A DNA stretch of 19,552 nucleotides from Dehalococcoides mccartyi (GTDB lineage: Bacteria; Chloroflexota; Dehalococcoidia; UBA2979). The stretch is taken from the NCBI GenBank assembly GCA_945888895.1, contig CAMDAY010000013.1, forward strand, positions 1 to 19,552. The letters run 5' to 3'. The notes beneath the pieces are model-generated. The model did no database searches. It was not told where the DNA came from and saw nothing but the letters and a program-made list of their open reading frames with translations. Positions 7,168 to 15,335 of this stretch are shown here, in pieces. The translations under genes and the position numbers were made by a program. Every line of letters begins with the position of its first letter. Within the stretch, counting starts at the first letter, position 1.

Positions 7168-8238
7168 ATGGCAGCTCCGCTGGAGCACTCGGGATTTTAC
7201 GATGCTCGCCACGCTGGCCGGCTGCGGCGGAGCGTGTTCATTGCTCGCCGTGCCCGCGCCGGGCGCCGGGCGGGTGGTGGAGGACGCACTCGCATCGGGC
7301 TGATGATGCTCGTCCCGATGCTCCTCCTGCCGTTCGCCGTCGCCGCCGCTGTGGTCCTTGGCGCCACGCGGTTCTACGACAACGCCGTCAGGGATCTGGA
7401 CACTCCCGCCAACATGCTGGCAGCCGTCGCCAACTATGGCGGCGCGCAGATCTACGACCGCAACGGCGTCCTGCTCCACCGCTTCCCGGAGAGTGACGGA
7501 GGCTTCCGATTCCCCGCCCGCCTCGACGAGGTCAGCAAGGCGATGATCGATGCCACGGTGTCCACAGAAGATCAGAACTTCTGGAGCGGCAACGGCGTGG
7601 ACTATCGCAGCACGCTGGGTGCGGCCTACGAAAACTTCCGCGCGACCGGAAATCCGTTCAGCGGCCGGGGCGCCAGCGGCATCACCCAGCAATTGGTGAA
7701 GCAGACGCTCATCACTCCCGAGGACCGGACGGCGCAGTCCGTTACCCGGAAGCTCCAGGAGGCGATCTACGCCACCGAAGTCGCCAACCACTACTCAAAG
7801 GAACAGATCCTCGAGTGGTACCTGAACGTCATCAACTACGGTGGCGTGTACAACGGCGTCGAGACTGCGGCGCAGGGGTACTTCGGCGTCCACGCCAGCG
7901 AGCTCACGCTCGCGCAGGCCGCGATGCTTGCAGGCATCCCACAGTCGCCCGCGCTGCACTCACCGTACTTCAGCTGGGAGGGCGCCAAGTGGCGGCAGGC
8001 CGAGGTCCTCGACCTCATGGTGATGCATGACTACATCACGCAGGCCGACGCCGCGAAGCGTGACCCCATCGAGCTGAAGCCGCAAGAGGAGTCGCTGCCG
8101 CTGCGAGCCCCGTGGTTTGTCGAGTACATCCGCCAGGAGTTGGTCGCGCGATTCGGGGAACGCTGCGTGCAGCGGTGCGGCCTGAGCGTGACGATGACGG
8201 TGGAGCTCCCCGTCGGCACCCCGTCCGAAGAGGAGTAG
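7168..8238 (+). CDS. Peptidoglycan glycosyltransferase (GT51), lacking a transpeptidase domain
   Basis: GAAGGA six bases before the ATG supports this start. A basic N-terminus is followed by one membrane helix (about residues 43-66). The GT51 motifs then appear in order: STEDQNFWSGNGVDY with catalytic Glu134, GASGITQQLVK (168-178), RKLQEAIYATEVA (194-206) and KEQILEWYLNVINYGG (211-226). It polymerises lipid II into glycan strands at the outer membrane face. In class A PBPs a linker like APWFVEYIRQELVARFGE is followed by about 300-400 residues of transpeptidase. Here the protein stops about 25 residues later, at 356, just before the convergent RND gene. It may be a real monofunctional enzyme or a truncated bifunctional PBP. 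Confidence 0.92.
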   Translation: MAAPLEHSGFYDARHAGRLRRSVFIARRARAGRRAGGGGRTRIGLMMLVPMLLLPFAVAAAVVLGATRFYDNAVRDLDTPANMLAAVANYGGAQIYDRNGVLLHRFPESDGGFRFPARLDEVSKAMIDATVSTEDQNFWSGNGVDYRSTLGAAYENFRATGNPFSGRGASGITQQLVKQTLITPEDRTAQSVTRKLQEAIYATEVANHYSKEQILEWYLNVINYGGVYNGVETAAQGYFGVHASELTLAQAAMLAGIPQSPALHSPYFSWEGAKWRQAEVLDLMVMHDYITQADAAKRDPIELKPQEESLPLRAPWFVEYIRQELVARFGERCVQRCGLSVTMTVELPVGTPSEEE

Positions 8239-8284
8239 CGCGAACCATCGAGGATCGCGCCCCGCGCCTCGCCCTGTGCCCGGA

Positions 8285-11200
8285 CTACTCAGCCTCGGGG
8301 CGTTGGATCTCGACCGGCGGCGGCGGCCGGTGGAGGTCGAGGTTGTCGAGGTCCTCTTCGTCTTCGTCGCTACGAGGCTTCATCCCGAACAGCCAGCGGA
8401 TGGCGCGCACGGTGTTGTCGCTCAGGCCGTTGAGCAACGTATACATCACTGGCACGAACACCAGCGTCAGCAGCGTCGAGGAGATGATGCCGCCGATGAC
8501 GGTCGCAGCCAGCGGTGCGCGCAACTCCGAGCCTTCACCCAACTGGAACGCGGTGGGGACCAGTGCAATCGCGATCGTGAGGCTCGTCATGATGATCGCG
8601 CGCAGGCGGGCAGGGCCTGCCTCCAGCAGCGCTTCATGCACGGACAGGCCACGCGCACGGTTCTGGTTCGTCCGGTCCACGAGCAGGATGCCGTTCTTGA
8701 TCGCGAGGCCGACCAGCAGGATCAGGCCAATCATGGAGAACACGCTGAACTCGTACTGGAACACGAACAGCCCCATCATCGCGCCACCGAACGCGACCGG
8801 CAGCGAGAACAGGATGATGAGCGGGTCGAGCAGCGAGTTGTAGAGCACCGCCATCAGCAGATACGCCAACAGCACCGAGGCGCCCAGCGCCGTGAACAGC
8901 TGCCCGAAGGCCTCCGCCTGCTGCTGGCTGTCGCCGCCCGCCGACGCGAAGTACCCCGGCGGCAGCACCAGATTGTCGATCGCGGCCTGCACCTCGGGCT
9001 GCACTTCTGACAGCGAGTAGCCGATCTGCAGCGAGGCATTCACGTTGACGACGCGCAGCCGGTTGTAGTGATCGATCTGCGTCGGCCCCGACGCCTCGGT
9101 GATCTTCGCGACTTGGCTCAACTTCACCGTCGTGCCCAGCGCGGTCTGCACGGGCAGATCACCCACGCTCGCGAGGCTCTGACGGGCCCGGCCCTGTAGC
9201 TGGATCCGCACGTCCTGCAGCGTGCCATCGGGACGCTGGAATTTCGTCGCGACCGAACCAGCGAAGGCGGTGCGTACGAGGAGCCCGAGCGACGCGGAGT
9301 TCACGCCCAGCTCTGCGGCGCGCAGCTGGTCGACCTCGATCTCCAGCTGCGGCTGACCAACCGGCGCGCCATTCGCGACGTTCACCAGGCGCGGCGAACG
9401 CTCCAGCGACGCCTGTATCTGGTTTGCCAGCCCTGACAGCGTCTCGAACTCGGGGCCGGTGAGCCGGATCGAGACAGGCGCAATGCCGCCGCCCGGACCA
9501 CCGGCGAGGACGCCAACCCTCGGCTGCACGCCGGCAACGCCCGCCACCAGCGTGCGTGCCTCGTCGATGATCGCGAAGACGCTGCGACGTCCGTCGTGGA
9601 GAGGAATCAACTCCACCGTGACGGAGCCGTAGCGCGCCTGCCCCGTCGATCCGCTGCCGATCAGCCCGCCGGAGGACACACCGACGGAGGCCGTCACCGT
9701 CTTCACCTCCGGCATCGACATCAGGATCTGCTCGATCTGCATCATCGCCGCGTCGTGGGCCTCGATGGACGTGCCGGGAGGCGCCTCCGTGCTGACCTTG
9801 AAGTACCCCTCGTCGGAGGAGGGGACGAACTCGACCGGGATGGCGCCCGTCACGACCAGCGCGCCGCCGATGACGATGCTGGTGATCGCGACGGCGATCA
9901 CCACGATGGAGTGCCCGATCCGCACACGCAGCCCCGGCAGGGTCCAGTGGCCGAGCGCCCAACGCAGCAGGTGGCGGTAGCGATCCTCGAAGGACTCGAA
10001 CCAGCCATCCCACCAGGCGCCGAAGCGCCCGAAGAGCCCGGCGTCCTTCTCCCCGCCAGACTTCATGATGCGCGCGGCAAGCAGCGGCGTGAGCGTGAAC
10101 GACACCAGCAGCGACACCAGCGTCGCGCCGGCAATGGTGAAGCCGAACTCCTTGAAGAACCCACCGATGACGCCGCTGACCAGGCCCGTCGGTGCGAACA
10201 CGACCACATCGACCAGCGTGATCGCGACGGCGGCGAGGCCGATCTCCGCGCGCCCCATCAGCGCCGCGCGGACTGGTCGCTCGCCGCGCGCGAGGTGACG
10301 CATGATGTTCTCGAGCACCACGATCGAATCGTCCACGAGGATGCCGATGGTGAGCGTCAGGCCCAGCATGCTCAGGAAGTTCAGGCTGAAGCCCAGGAAC
10401 TGCATGATGATGAACGTCGTCAGCAGCGTCGTCGGAATCGACAGCAACACGATGCCGGCCGCGCGGACGTTGTGGAGGAAGAGCAGCAGGATGATGCTCG
10501 TGAGCACCACCGCGAAGATCAACTCCTCTTGGATGCCCGTGATCGAGGCGCGCACGGAGGGCGTCTTGTCCTGCACGACGATCAGATCGCTCGTCATGGG
10601 CAGCGAGGCCGCGATCGACGGCATCGCCGCGCGCACGCCATCCGTGACATCGGTGAGGTTCGACCCGCTCTGCTGGCCGATGGCGATGAGAATCGCCTGC
10701 TTGCCGTTCACGCGCGTGGTCTGCGTCAGCTCGGTCGCGCCGACTGTGACCGTGCCGAGGTCGCCGAGGCGGACCGGGCCGGGCGCCACGACGACGCGCG
10801 CGAGGTCCTCGGCGCTCTTGTAGAGGCCGGTGACTTCCAGCTCGAACTGGCGCGGACCCTGGGTGATGCTGCCGCCGGGGATCGAGGCGTTCGCGCTGGC
10901 CAGCGCGCCCTGCAACTGCGCGAGGCTCAACCCGTACGCGGCAAGGCGACCCGGATCGATCGCGACGCGGACCTCGTCCTTGCGGCCGCCCACCAGCTCG
11001 ACCTGCGAGACGCCGTTGATCTGCTCGATGCGGGGCAGCACCTGCTCCTTGGCGACGCGATAGAGCTGCTCGGGCGCCAGCGTGTTGTCAGCGACCGCCA
11101 CCTGCATGACAGCGGCCTGGTCGAAGTTGATCTTCGTGACCGTGGGACGGTTCGCGCCCGTGGGGAACTGTCCGGCGGGTCCGCCGACGCGACGCTCGGT

Positions 11201-11524
11201 GTCTTGAGCGATCGTCTTCGAGTCCGCCGATTCCGAGAACTCGATGACGACGGAGGAGAAGCCTTGACCCGAGACGCTGGTGATCGTCTTGACGTTGCTG
11301 AGGCCCGCCACCGCATCCTCGATGGGACGGGTGACCTGCGTCTCCATCTCTTTCGGGTTGGCGCCGGGGTAGATCGTCGTGATCGCGACGACGGGGATGT
11401 CGACGCTGGGGAACTGGTTGATCGGCAGGCCGCGGAAGGCGAAGTACCCGGCGATCGCGAGAGCAAGGAAGATCGCGGAGGTCGCCCCGGCTCGGGTGAT
11501 CGCGAGCCGCGTGAAGGTCGTCAT
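8285..11524 (-). CDS. RND-family efflux permease (HAE1 / AcrB-like)
   Basis: This is a full-length 1079-residue AcrB-type permease. The first helix covers about residues 13-31, and the pore region has IYPGANPKEMETQVTRPIED (51-70). LTIGILVDDSIVVLENIMRH (391-410) carries the paired Asp398-Asp399 of the proton relay in helix four. A second half repeats the fold with GLILLVGLAIKNGILLVD. It is a proton-driven exporter of drugs, lipids or other amphiphiles in the cytoplasmic membrane. The C-terminal tail is acidic (RSDEDEEDLDN). No membrane-fusion adaptor or outer-membrane channel gene is next to it, unlike most proteobacterial operons. It converges with the GT51 gene, with 46 bases between stops. 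Confidence 0.96.
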   Translation of the reverse strand: MTTFTRLAITRAGATSAIFLALAIAGYFAFRGLPINQFPSVDIPVVAITTIYPGANPKEMETQVTRPIEDAVAGLSNVKTITSVSGQGFSSVVIEFSESADSKTIAQDTERRVGGPAGQFPTGANRPTVTKINFDQAAVMQVAVADNTLAPEQLYRVAKEQVLPRIEQINGVSQVELVGGRKDEVRVAIDPGRLAAYGLSLAQLQGALASANASIPGGSITQGPRQFELEVTGLYKSAEDLARVVVAPGPVRLGDLGTVTVGATELTQTTRVNGKQAILIAIGQQSGSNLTDVTDGVRAAMPSIAASLPMTSDLIVVQDKTPSVRASITGIQEELIFAVVLTSIILLLFLHNVRAAGIVLLSIPTTLLTTFIIMQFLGFSLNFLSMLGLTLTIGILVDDSIVVLENIMRHLARGERPVRAALMGRAEIGLAAVAITLVDVVVFAPTGLVSGVIGGFFKEFGFTIAGATLVSLLVSFTLTPLLAARIMKSGGEKDAGLFGRFGAWWDGWFESFEDRYRHLLRWALGHWTLPGLRVRIGHSIVVIAVAITSIVIGGALVVTGAIPVEFVPSSDEGYFKVSTEAPPGTSIEAHDAAMMQIEQILMSMPEVKTVTASVGVSSGGLIGSGSTGQARYGSVTVELIPLHDGRRSVFAIIDEARTLVAGVAGVQPRVGVLAGGPGGGIAPVSIRLTGPEFETLSGLANQIQASLERSPRLVNVANGAPVGQPQLEIEVDQLRAAELGVNSASLGLLVRTAFAGSVATKFQRPDGTLQDVRIQLQGRARQSLASVGDLPVQTALGTTVKLSQVAKITEASGPTQIDHYNRLRVVNVNASLQIGYSLSEVQPEVQAAIDNLVLPPGYFASAGGDSQQQAEAFGQLFTALGASVLLAYLLMAVLYNSLLDPLIILFSLPVAFGGAMMGLFVFQYEFSVFSMIGLILLVGLAIKNGILLVDRTNQNRARGLSVHEALLEAGPARLRAIIMTSLTIAIALVPTAFQLGEGSELRAPLAATVIGGIISSTLLTLVFVPVMYTLLNGLSDNTVRAIRWLFGMKPRSDEDEEDLDNLDLHRPPPPVEIQRPEAE

Positions 11525-11589
11525 CGCGCGTGCGTCTCCCCTGCCGGTCGGGCGGCGACTGCCTCAGTCGTGATCTCGAGGTTTACGGA

Positions 11590-11609
11590 CCCTCCGGGCG
11601 CCCGGAGGG
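11590..11609. terminator. Perfect GC-rich hairpin between dioxygenase and RND genes
   Basis: CCCTCCGGG (11590-11598) and CCCGGAGGG (11601-11609) form a near-continuous palindrome. It lies downstream of the dioxygenase stop and upstream of the RND start on the same strand. No T-tract follows, so it could end the dioxygenase transcript or sit in the RND leader. Confidence 0.4.
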
Positions 11610-11726
11610 GCGTTTCACAGCGTCAATTCACCATAGCACCGGGGATCACCGAGCGTGCGATGGCCTCACGCCCGTGCGCAGTACCGCCGAAACAGTTGTG
11701 ATAGAGGTGCGGCGAGCGTTGGATCG

Positions 11727-12554
11727 TTATCCGTACTGGACGGAGCGCTTTGTCATGGCGCCGCCGAGCCAGCCGGTGATCGGAAACGACACCTCGCCCG
11801 GCGAATCGACGGCAGATCCGAGGGTGACGACCGCCGGCACGAAGTGCTCGCGCGTCGGCAGCGCCCAGTCCACGGCCGGCGCACGTCGTTCGTACTCGAC
11901 CATGGCGTCAACGTCGCAGGTGGCGAGCGCCTCCTCGGCCCAGTGGTCGAACTCCTGTGCCCAGCCGGGGGTGATCGCGCCGGGGCGGCGGTCCATCAAT
12001 CGCAGGTTGTGCGTCAGGAACCCGCTGCCCACGATCAGCACACCCTCGTCCCGCAGCGGTGCGAGCTGCCGACCGAGGTCAAAGAGATCCGGGGCGGACA
12101 GCGTCGGCAGCGAGACCTGGAGCACCGGCACGTCCGCCTCGGGATACATCGCCATCAACGGGACGTACGCGCCGTGGTCCAGACCGCGCTCGGGCTCTTC
12201 GGCGACCGTCTGGGTCTGGCCGACCAGCTCCTTCACGCGCTGCGCCAGCTCCGGCGCACCCGGCGAGGCGTACTGGAGCTGGTAGTACTCCTCCGGGAAT
12301 CCATAGAAGTCGTAGATCAGTGGCTGCGGCGTGGTTGCCCCGATGGTGAACGGTCGCTCTTCCCAGTGTGCGGAGATCATGAGCACGGCCCGCGGGCGCG
12401 GCATGTTCTGTGCCCACTGGTTGAGCTGCCCCATCCACGCGCCGTCTGCGACGGTGGCGGGCGATCCATGCGCGAGGAAGATCGTTGGCATCCGCCCCGA
12501 GGTCGCCGCGGGCGTCGAGGTGGCAGGAGCGGCGTTTGGGGTGGCGTCGGTCAT
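11727..12554 (-). CDS. LigB-superfamily extradiol dioxygenase (DODA/YgiD-type)
   Basis: The 275-residue protein matches the DODA class of extradiol dioxygenases in length and motif order: IFLAHGSP (His29), MISAHWEE (His63), RGLDHGAYVPL (His127), GSGFLTHNL (His182) and TREHFVPAV (His237). His29, His63 and His237 are the likely metal ligands and His127 the likely acid-base residue, by family. Known members open catechol rings, such as DOPA 4,5-cleavage, but many bacterial ones have unknown substrates. The first 21 residues are Ala/Thr/Pro-rich and may be non-essential; MPTIFLAHGSP at residue 22 is an alternative start. It is upstream of the RND permease on the same strand, 202 bases away. Confidence 0.9.
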   Translation of the reverse strand: MTDATPNAAPATSTPAATSGRMPTIFLAHGSPATVADGAWMGQLNQWAQNMPRPRAVLMISAHWEERPFTIGATTPQPLIYDFYGFPEEYYQLQYASPGAPELAQRVKELVGQTQTVAEEPERGLDHGAYVPLMAMYPEADVPVLQVSLPTLSAPDLFDLGRQLAPLRDEGVLIVGSGFLTHNLRLMDRRPGAITPGWAQEFDHWAEEALATCDVDAMVEYERRAPAVDWALPTREHFVPAVVTLGSAVDSPGEVSFPITGWLGGAMTKRSVQYG

Positions 12555-12573
12555 CGGTAGATCCTCTCGCGCA

Positions 12574-14409
12574 TCACCCCTTCAGGATAAGCCACGTCGA
12601 TCCCCCGACGCGGGACGTCGCGCTACGCGGCGCCGCTGCCCTGTCGCTTCGCGGGCGAGTCGTCGAGGACGCTGACCACCGAGGCGAGGTAAGGCGAGTT
12701 GGTGAGGTGCTCCTCGTCGTTCGCGGCGAGCGAGGAGGTGGGGGCAGCGCCTGCGCGATGTCCTCCGGCGTCGCGGCACCGCGCTCTGCGAGCATTGCGA
12801 GCTGCGACGTGCGGCGGCGGAGGAAGGCGACGGTGCGGCCGAAGTCCGCCGTCCGCATGCTGTCTCCAATCGCCTCGGCGGTACGGCGAGCGGCGGTGAG
12901 CTGGGCCTCGAGGCGCGCGACCTGGTCGTCGAACACGGTCAGGGCCGCGTCGATCGCCTGCTTCTCCAGCGCGAACTGGTTGATGAGCAGCGTGTGACGG
13001 TGCGGGACCTGCGCGCGGATCTCCGCAATGCGGCGGCGCTCTGCGGCGAGGTCGATCTGCTGTGGCAGGTCGCCCTCCATGCTCTCCGCCAGCGTGAGCA
13101 GGTTGTCGTCCCAGCGGTCGGCGAACTCGGTCAACGGGCGCATCGCCTCGTCGAGGTTCTCGGCGAAGCGCTGCCGCACCTTGTCGAGATCCGTGACGAG
13201 GTTGAGCAGCGGGGCCGCCTCGGCCTCCACGCGGTCGAAGGACTGCATGATGTCGGCGAGCCGCGCGACGGAGCGCAGGCGCAGCCGCGCGAGGTGCAAG
13301 AGCTGCGGTTCGTTGTCGTTGTCGATCATGTCGCCGATATCGGAGACGGGCGTCTGCGCGTAGGCGTGCACCGCCTGCGCGGCCTGCGCGACGATCTGCA
13401 GCGAAGGCGGGGCGACCTCATGCGCGATCCGCATTGCCGTGGGAGCTGGCATCGCGGGGGCCATCGCCGGGGCCGCGTAGATCGAGGCGGACGGAGCGGC
13501 GGCCATCCGCATCACGACGGGGCGCGGCGACGTCGTCGCCTGGGCGGGCTGGGCCTGCGCGACGGGGGCCGCGACCGGCGCGGGGGCCGCCTCGTAGTAC
13601 ACGGGGGTGGCCGGCTCGTCCTGGAACGCGGCGATGAGACGCCTCGCGAGCCCGGGGCGCGGCGTCGAGGCCGGCCGCTGGGCCAGTCGCGTCAGCGCAT
13701 CGGGTGCGCTGGGCGTGCTGGGGACAACGGAAGCGGGATTCGCCATGGCCATGAGGACAACCTTCTGTGGCGCGGGCACCTCGGTAGCCGCTTCGCTCAA
13801 CTCGTCAGCGTTGGATTCGTAGACATCGGACGCGACCGGTGCACCGCCAGACTTCCGGCCGATGCTCAAGAGCAGCAACAGTGCGGGAACGCCGATCAGC
13901 ACGATCTTCCCGGCACCGGTGCGCGAGAACTCCAGGACGTACCCGGCGTACGGGAGGCTGTACACCATGCGCGACACGGGGAGGTCGGTGGCCACGGGTT
14001 CCGGGTCGGCGCTCGCGTTGGCGTCGCCCTTCGTCAGCAGGTTCGTCGTGCCGTTCGCCTCACGCAGGACCTTCACCACGCGGTGGGTCACGGGCGAGCT
14101 GGGCGCGGTGCTGTGACGGAACGTGATGATCTCGCCGGCCTGCACGATTGCCGGGTCGACGCGCTCCGCGACGACAAGGGCGCCGGCGGGGATCGCCGGC
14201 CGCATCGAGCCGCCGTCAATGATGAAGGAGTCCATGCCGAGGAACGTCGGGATGGCGGCGGCGAGCACGCTGAAGGTGATCAGCGTGAAGGCGAGCATGA
14301 GGAAGGTGCGTGCGGCCACGCACCACGTGTCGCGTGCGCGGAGCACGGAGCCCGCATCCGCCAGTCGGCTGGCGGCGCCGCCGTCGCCGAATGAGCTGTT
14401 CTGAACCAT
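12574..14409 (-). CDS. SipW/ER-type signal peptidase I fused to a long cytoplasmic helical domain; C-terminus probably frameshifted
   Basis: The ATG at 14409 has GAAGG eight bases upstream; the in-frame GTG at 14418 does not. Membrane helix one (about 35-57) is followed by IDGGSMRPAIPAGALVVAE with nucleophile Ser68. THRVVKV then carries His109, and LLTKGDANASADP has the acidic pair. This Ser-His arrangement is the S26B (SipW, archaeal, ER) type rather than the Ser-Lys type. Helix two (about 168-184) returns the chain to the cytoplasm. About 160 Ala/Pro-rich residues and a charged helical, probably coiled-coil region (about 370-550) follow. SipW enzymes are usually under 200 residues, so this is a fusion. 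A one-base change in the G-run at 12740-12744 would move the end to 12623 with a more natural tail. Confidence 0.85.
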   Translation of the reverse strand: MVQNSSFGDGGAASRLADAGSVLRARDTWCVAARTFLMLAFTLITFSVLAAAIPTFLGMDSFIIDGGSMRPAIPAGALVVAERVDPAIVQAGEIITFRHSTAPSSPVTHRVVKVLREANGTTNLLTKGDANASADPEPVATDLPVSRMVYSLPYAGYVLEFSRTGAGKIVLIGVPALLLLLSIGRKSGGAPVASDVYESNADELSEAATEVPAPQKVVLMAMANPASVVPSTPSAPDALTRLAQRPASTPRPGLARRLIAAFQDEPATPVYYEAAPAPVAAPVAQAQPAQATTSPRPVVMRMAAAPSASIYAAPAMAPAMPAPTAMRIAHEVAPPSLQIVAQAAQAVHAYAQTPVSDIGDMIDNDNEPQLLHLARLRLRSVARLADIMQSFDRVEAEAAPLLNLVTDLDKVRQRFAENLDEAMRPLTEFADRWDDNLLTLAESMEGDLPQQIDLAAERRRIAEIRAQVPHRHTLLINQFALEKQAIDAALTVFDDQVARLEAQLTAARRTAEAIGDSMRTADFGRTVAFLRRRTSQLAMLAERGAATPEDIAQALPPPPRSPRTTRSTSPTRLTSPRWSASSTTRPRSDRAAAPRSATSRVGGSTWLILKG

Positions 14410-14716
14410 CCTCGGCACCTTCGCTTACCGTTCGCTCTCCCTAGGGGCCCGTCCGGGCCCTCGTCAGAGCGTTCGCGCGCCCCCGTGAGGGTTCGCCTAG
14501 TGAGGGTGCCGGGGAACCCCTACGCCGCGTATCAGGGAGACTCCGCATCTTTGGCCTCGCGCGCCCCATCCGGGGCACCACGGATGTGGTTGGTGCGAGT
14601 AGAAACCCTTTATCGGGGATGCGGGAAGGCAATGGTTAAGACTAGGGAGAGCCCCGACGGGGAGGTCTGCCGGAGGCGGATCGAGCAGCCGAGAATCGGT
14701 GCAACAGGATTACCGA
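14410..14716. promoter_or_regulatory. Divergent intergenic region between signal peptidase and TasA-like genes
   Basis: No gene is seen in this 307-base gap. On the signal peptidase side, GGGCCCG (14445-14451) and CGGGCCC (14454-14460) form a tight hairpin about 36 bases before the start. On the TasA side there are many short hairpins: the switch-like cluster at 14563-14596, CCCC-GAC-GGGG at 14652-14662 with AGAC/GTCT flanks at 14639-14642 and 14665-14668, and CCGA-GAA-TCGG at 14689-14699. I could not match it to a known riboswitch class with confidence. Promoters are expected here for both genes, but none stands out. Confidence 0.5.
14563..14596 (+). promoter_or_regulatory. Overlapping, mutually exclusive hairpins in the TasA-like gene leader
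   Basis: Two adjacent 5-bp hairpins, GCCCC-ATCC-GGGGC (14563-14576) and ACCAC-GGAT-GTGGT (14577-14590), have tetraloops that are exact complements of each other. The same bases can instead form CATCCG/CGGATG (14567-14572 with 14581-14586) or GCACCA/TGGTGC (14575-14580 with 14591-14596). This could be a kissing-loop or a two-state RNA switch. Function is inference only. Confidence 0.4.
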
Positions 14717-15295
14717 GTGGATTCGTGCATGCTCTTGCTTCGGCTGGCCCTCGCCTCGCTCCTCACCGCTGGCACCATGGGTAGCTTCGTCGCTGCCGAC
14801 AGCCTGGCCGTGTTCACGGACTCCGAAGTGAACGCCGCGAACGTCTTCGGCAGCGGCACCATCCAGATCGGGGGCGCGCCCGCCTCGGCCGCGGTGACAC
14901 TGGCGAACATGGCGCCGGGCGACCTGGTGATCGCGCCGCTGGTCATCACGAACAATGGCTCGCTGCCGCTACGCTACGCGATGTCCACGAGCACCACGAA
15001 CACGGACAGCAAGGCGCTCGCCGGCCAACTCGAGCTGACCATCCGCGTGAAGACTGCCAGCGCCTGCTCCGTCGAGGACGGCGCAATCATTTTCGCGACC
15101 GCCGCGCTCTCGACCGGAGCAATTAGATCGAACGCGCAGGGTGCGCAGGCGGGCGACCGCACGCTGGCAGCCGCGGCGAGCGAGACACTGTGCTTCAAGG
15201 TGCAGCTGCCGTTGGCGACTGGCAACGCGTTTCAGGACGCGACCACCACCGCGACGTTCACCTTCGACGCGGAGCAGACTGCGAACAACCCGTAA
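14717..15295 (+). CDS. TasA/camelysin (CalY)-like secreted protein with SipW-dependent-type signal
   Basis: The GTG at 14717 is preferred because AGGA lies seven bases upstream; ATG at 14729 is the alternative. The N-terminus is a short hydrophobic helix (LLLRLALASLLTAGTMGSFV) followed by AVFTDSEVNAANVFGSGTI. This closely follows the pattern seen after the cleavage site of SipW substrates (FTDTE...N.F.AGTLDL type). The rest of the 192-residue protein is beta-rich and Thr/Ala-rich, with two cysteines (ASACSVED and ETLCFKVQL) that could pair. Relatives form extracellular fibres or matrix, or are camelysin proteins. Its position divergent from the SipW-type peptidase gene makes it the probable substrate. 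A fibre role is inference. Confidence 0.8.
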   Translation: MDSCMLLLRLALASLLTAGTMGSFVAADSLAVFTDSEVNAANVFGSGTIQIGGAPASAAVTLANMAPGDLVIAPLVITNNGSLPLRYAMSTSTTNTDSKALAGQLELTIRVKTASACSVEDGAIIFATAALSTGAIRSNAQGAQAGDRTLAAAASETLCFKVQLPLATGNAFQDATTTATFTFDAEQTANNP

Positions 15296-15335
15296 GCCCG
15301 CCGCACGAACCCAACGGACGCGCGACGTGACGTCG

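Noticed and set aside
9596..11701. 701-codon open frame on the plus strand inside the RND gene
   Set aside because: Antisense shadow: Arg/Asp/His-rich with no domain, while the minus strand encodes a complete RND permease.
12582..12869. Separate small gene at the 3' end of the signal peptidase gene
   Set aside because: It is another frame of the same coding region, Arg-rich, and the third frame gives a far more natural continuation of the main protein.
12994..14394. 466-codon plus-strand frame opposite the signal peptidase gene
   Set aside because: Composition is Arg/Gly/His-rich and no motif is seen; the minus strand carries clear peptidase motifs and a good ribosome-binding site.
14490..14670. 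Resemblance of the TasA-side leader to c-di-GMP (GEMM-I) or c-di-AMP (ydaO) riboswitches
   Set aside because: Short look-alikes occur (GCCGGGGAACCC at 14507-14518, a GAAACC...GATGC stretch near 14602-14621), but the remaining conserved blocks of either class, as I remember them, are not found in the right order.
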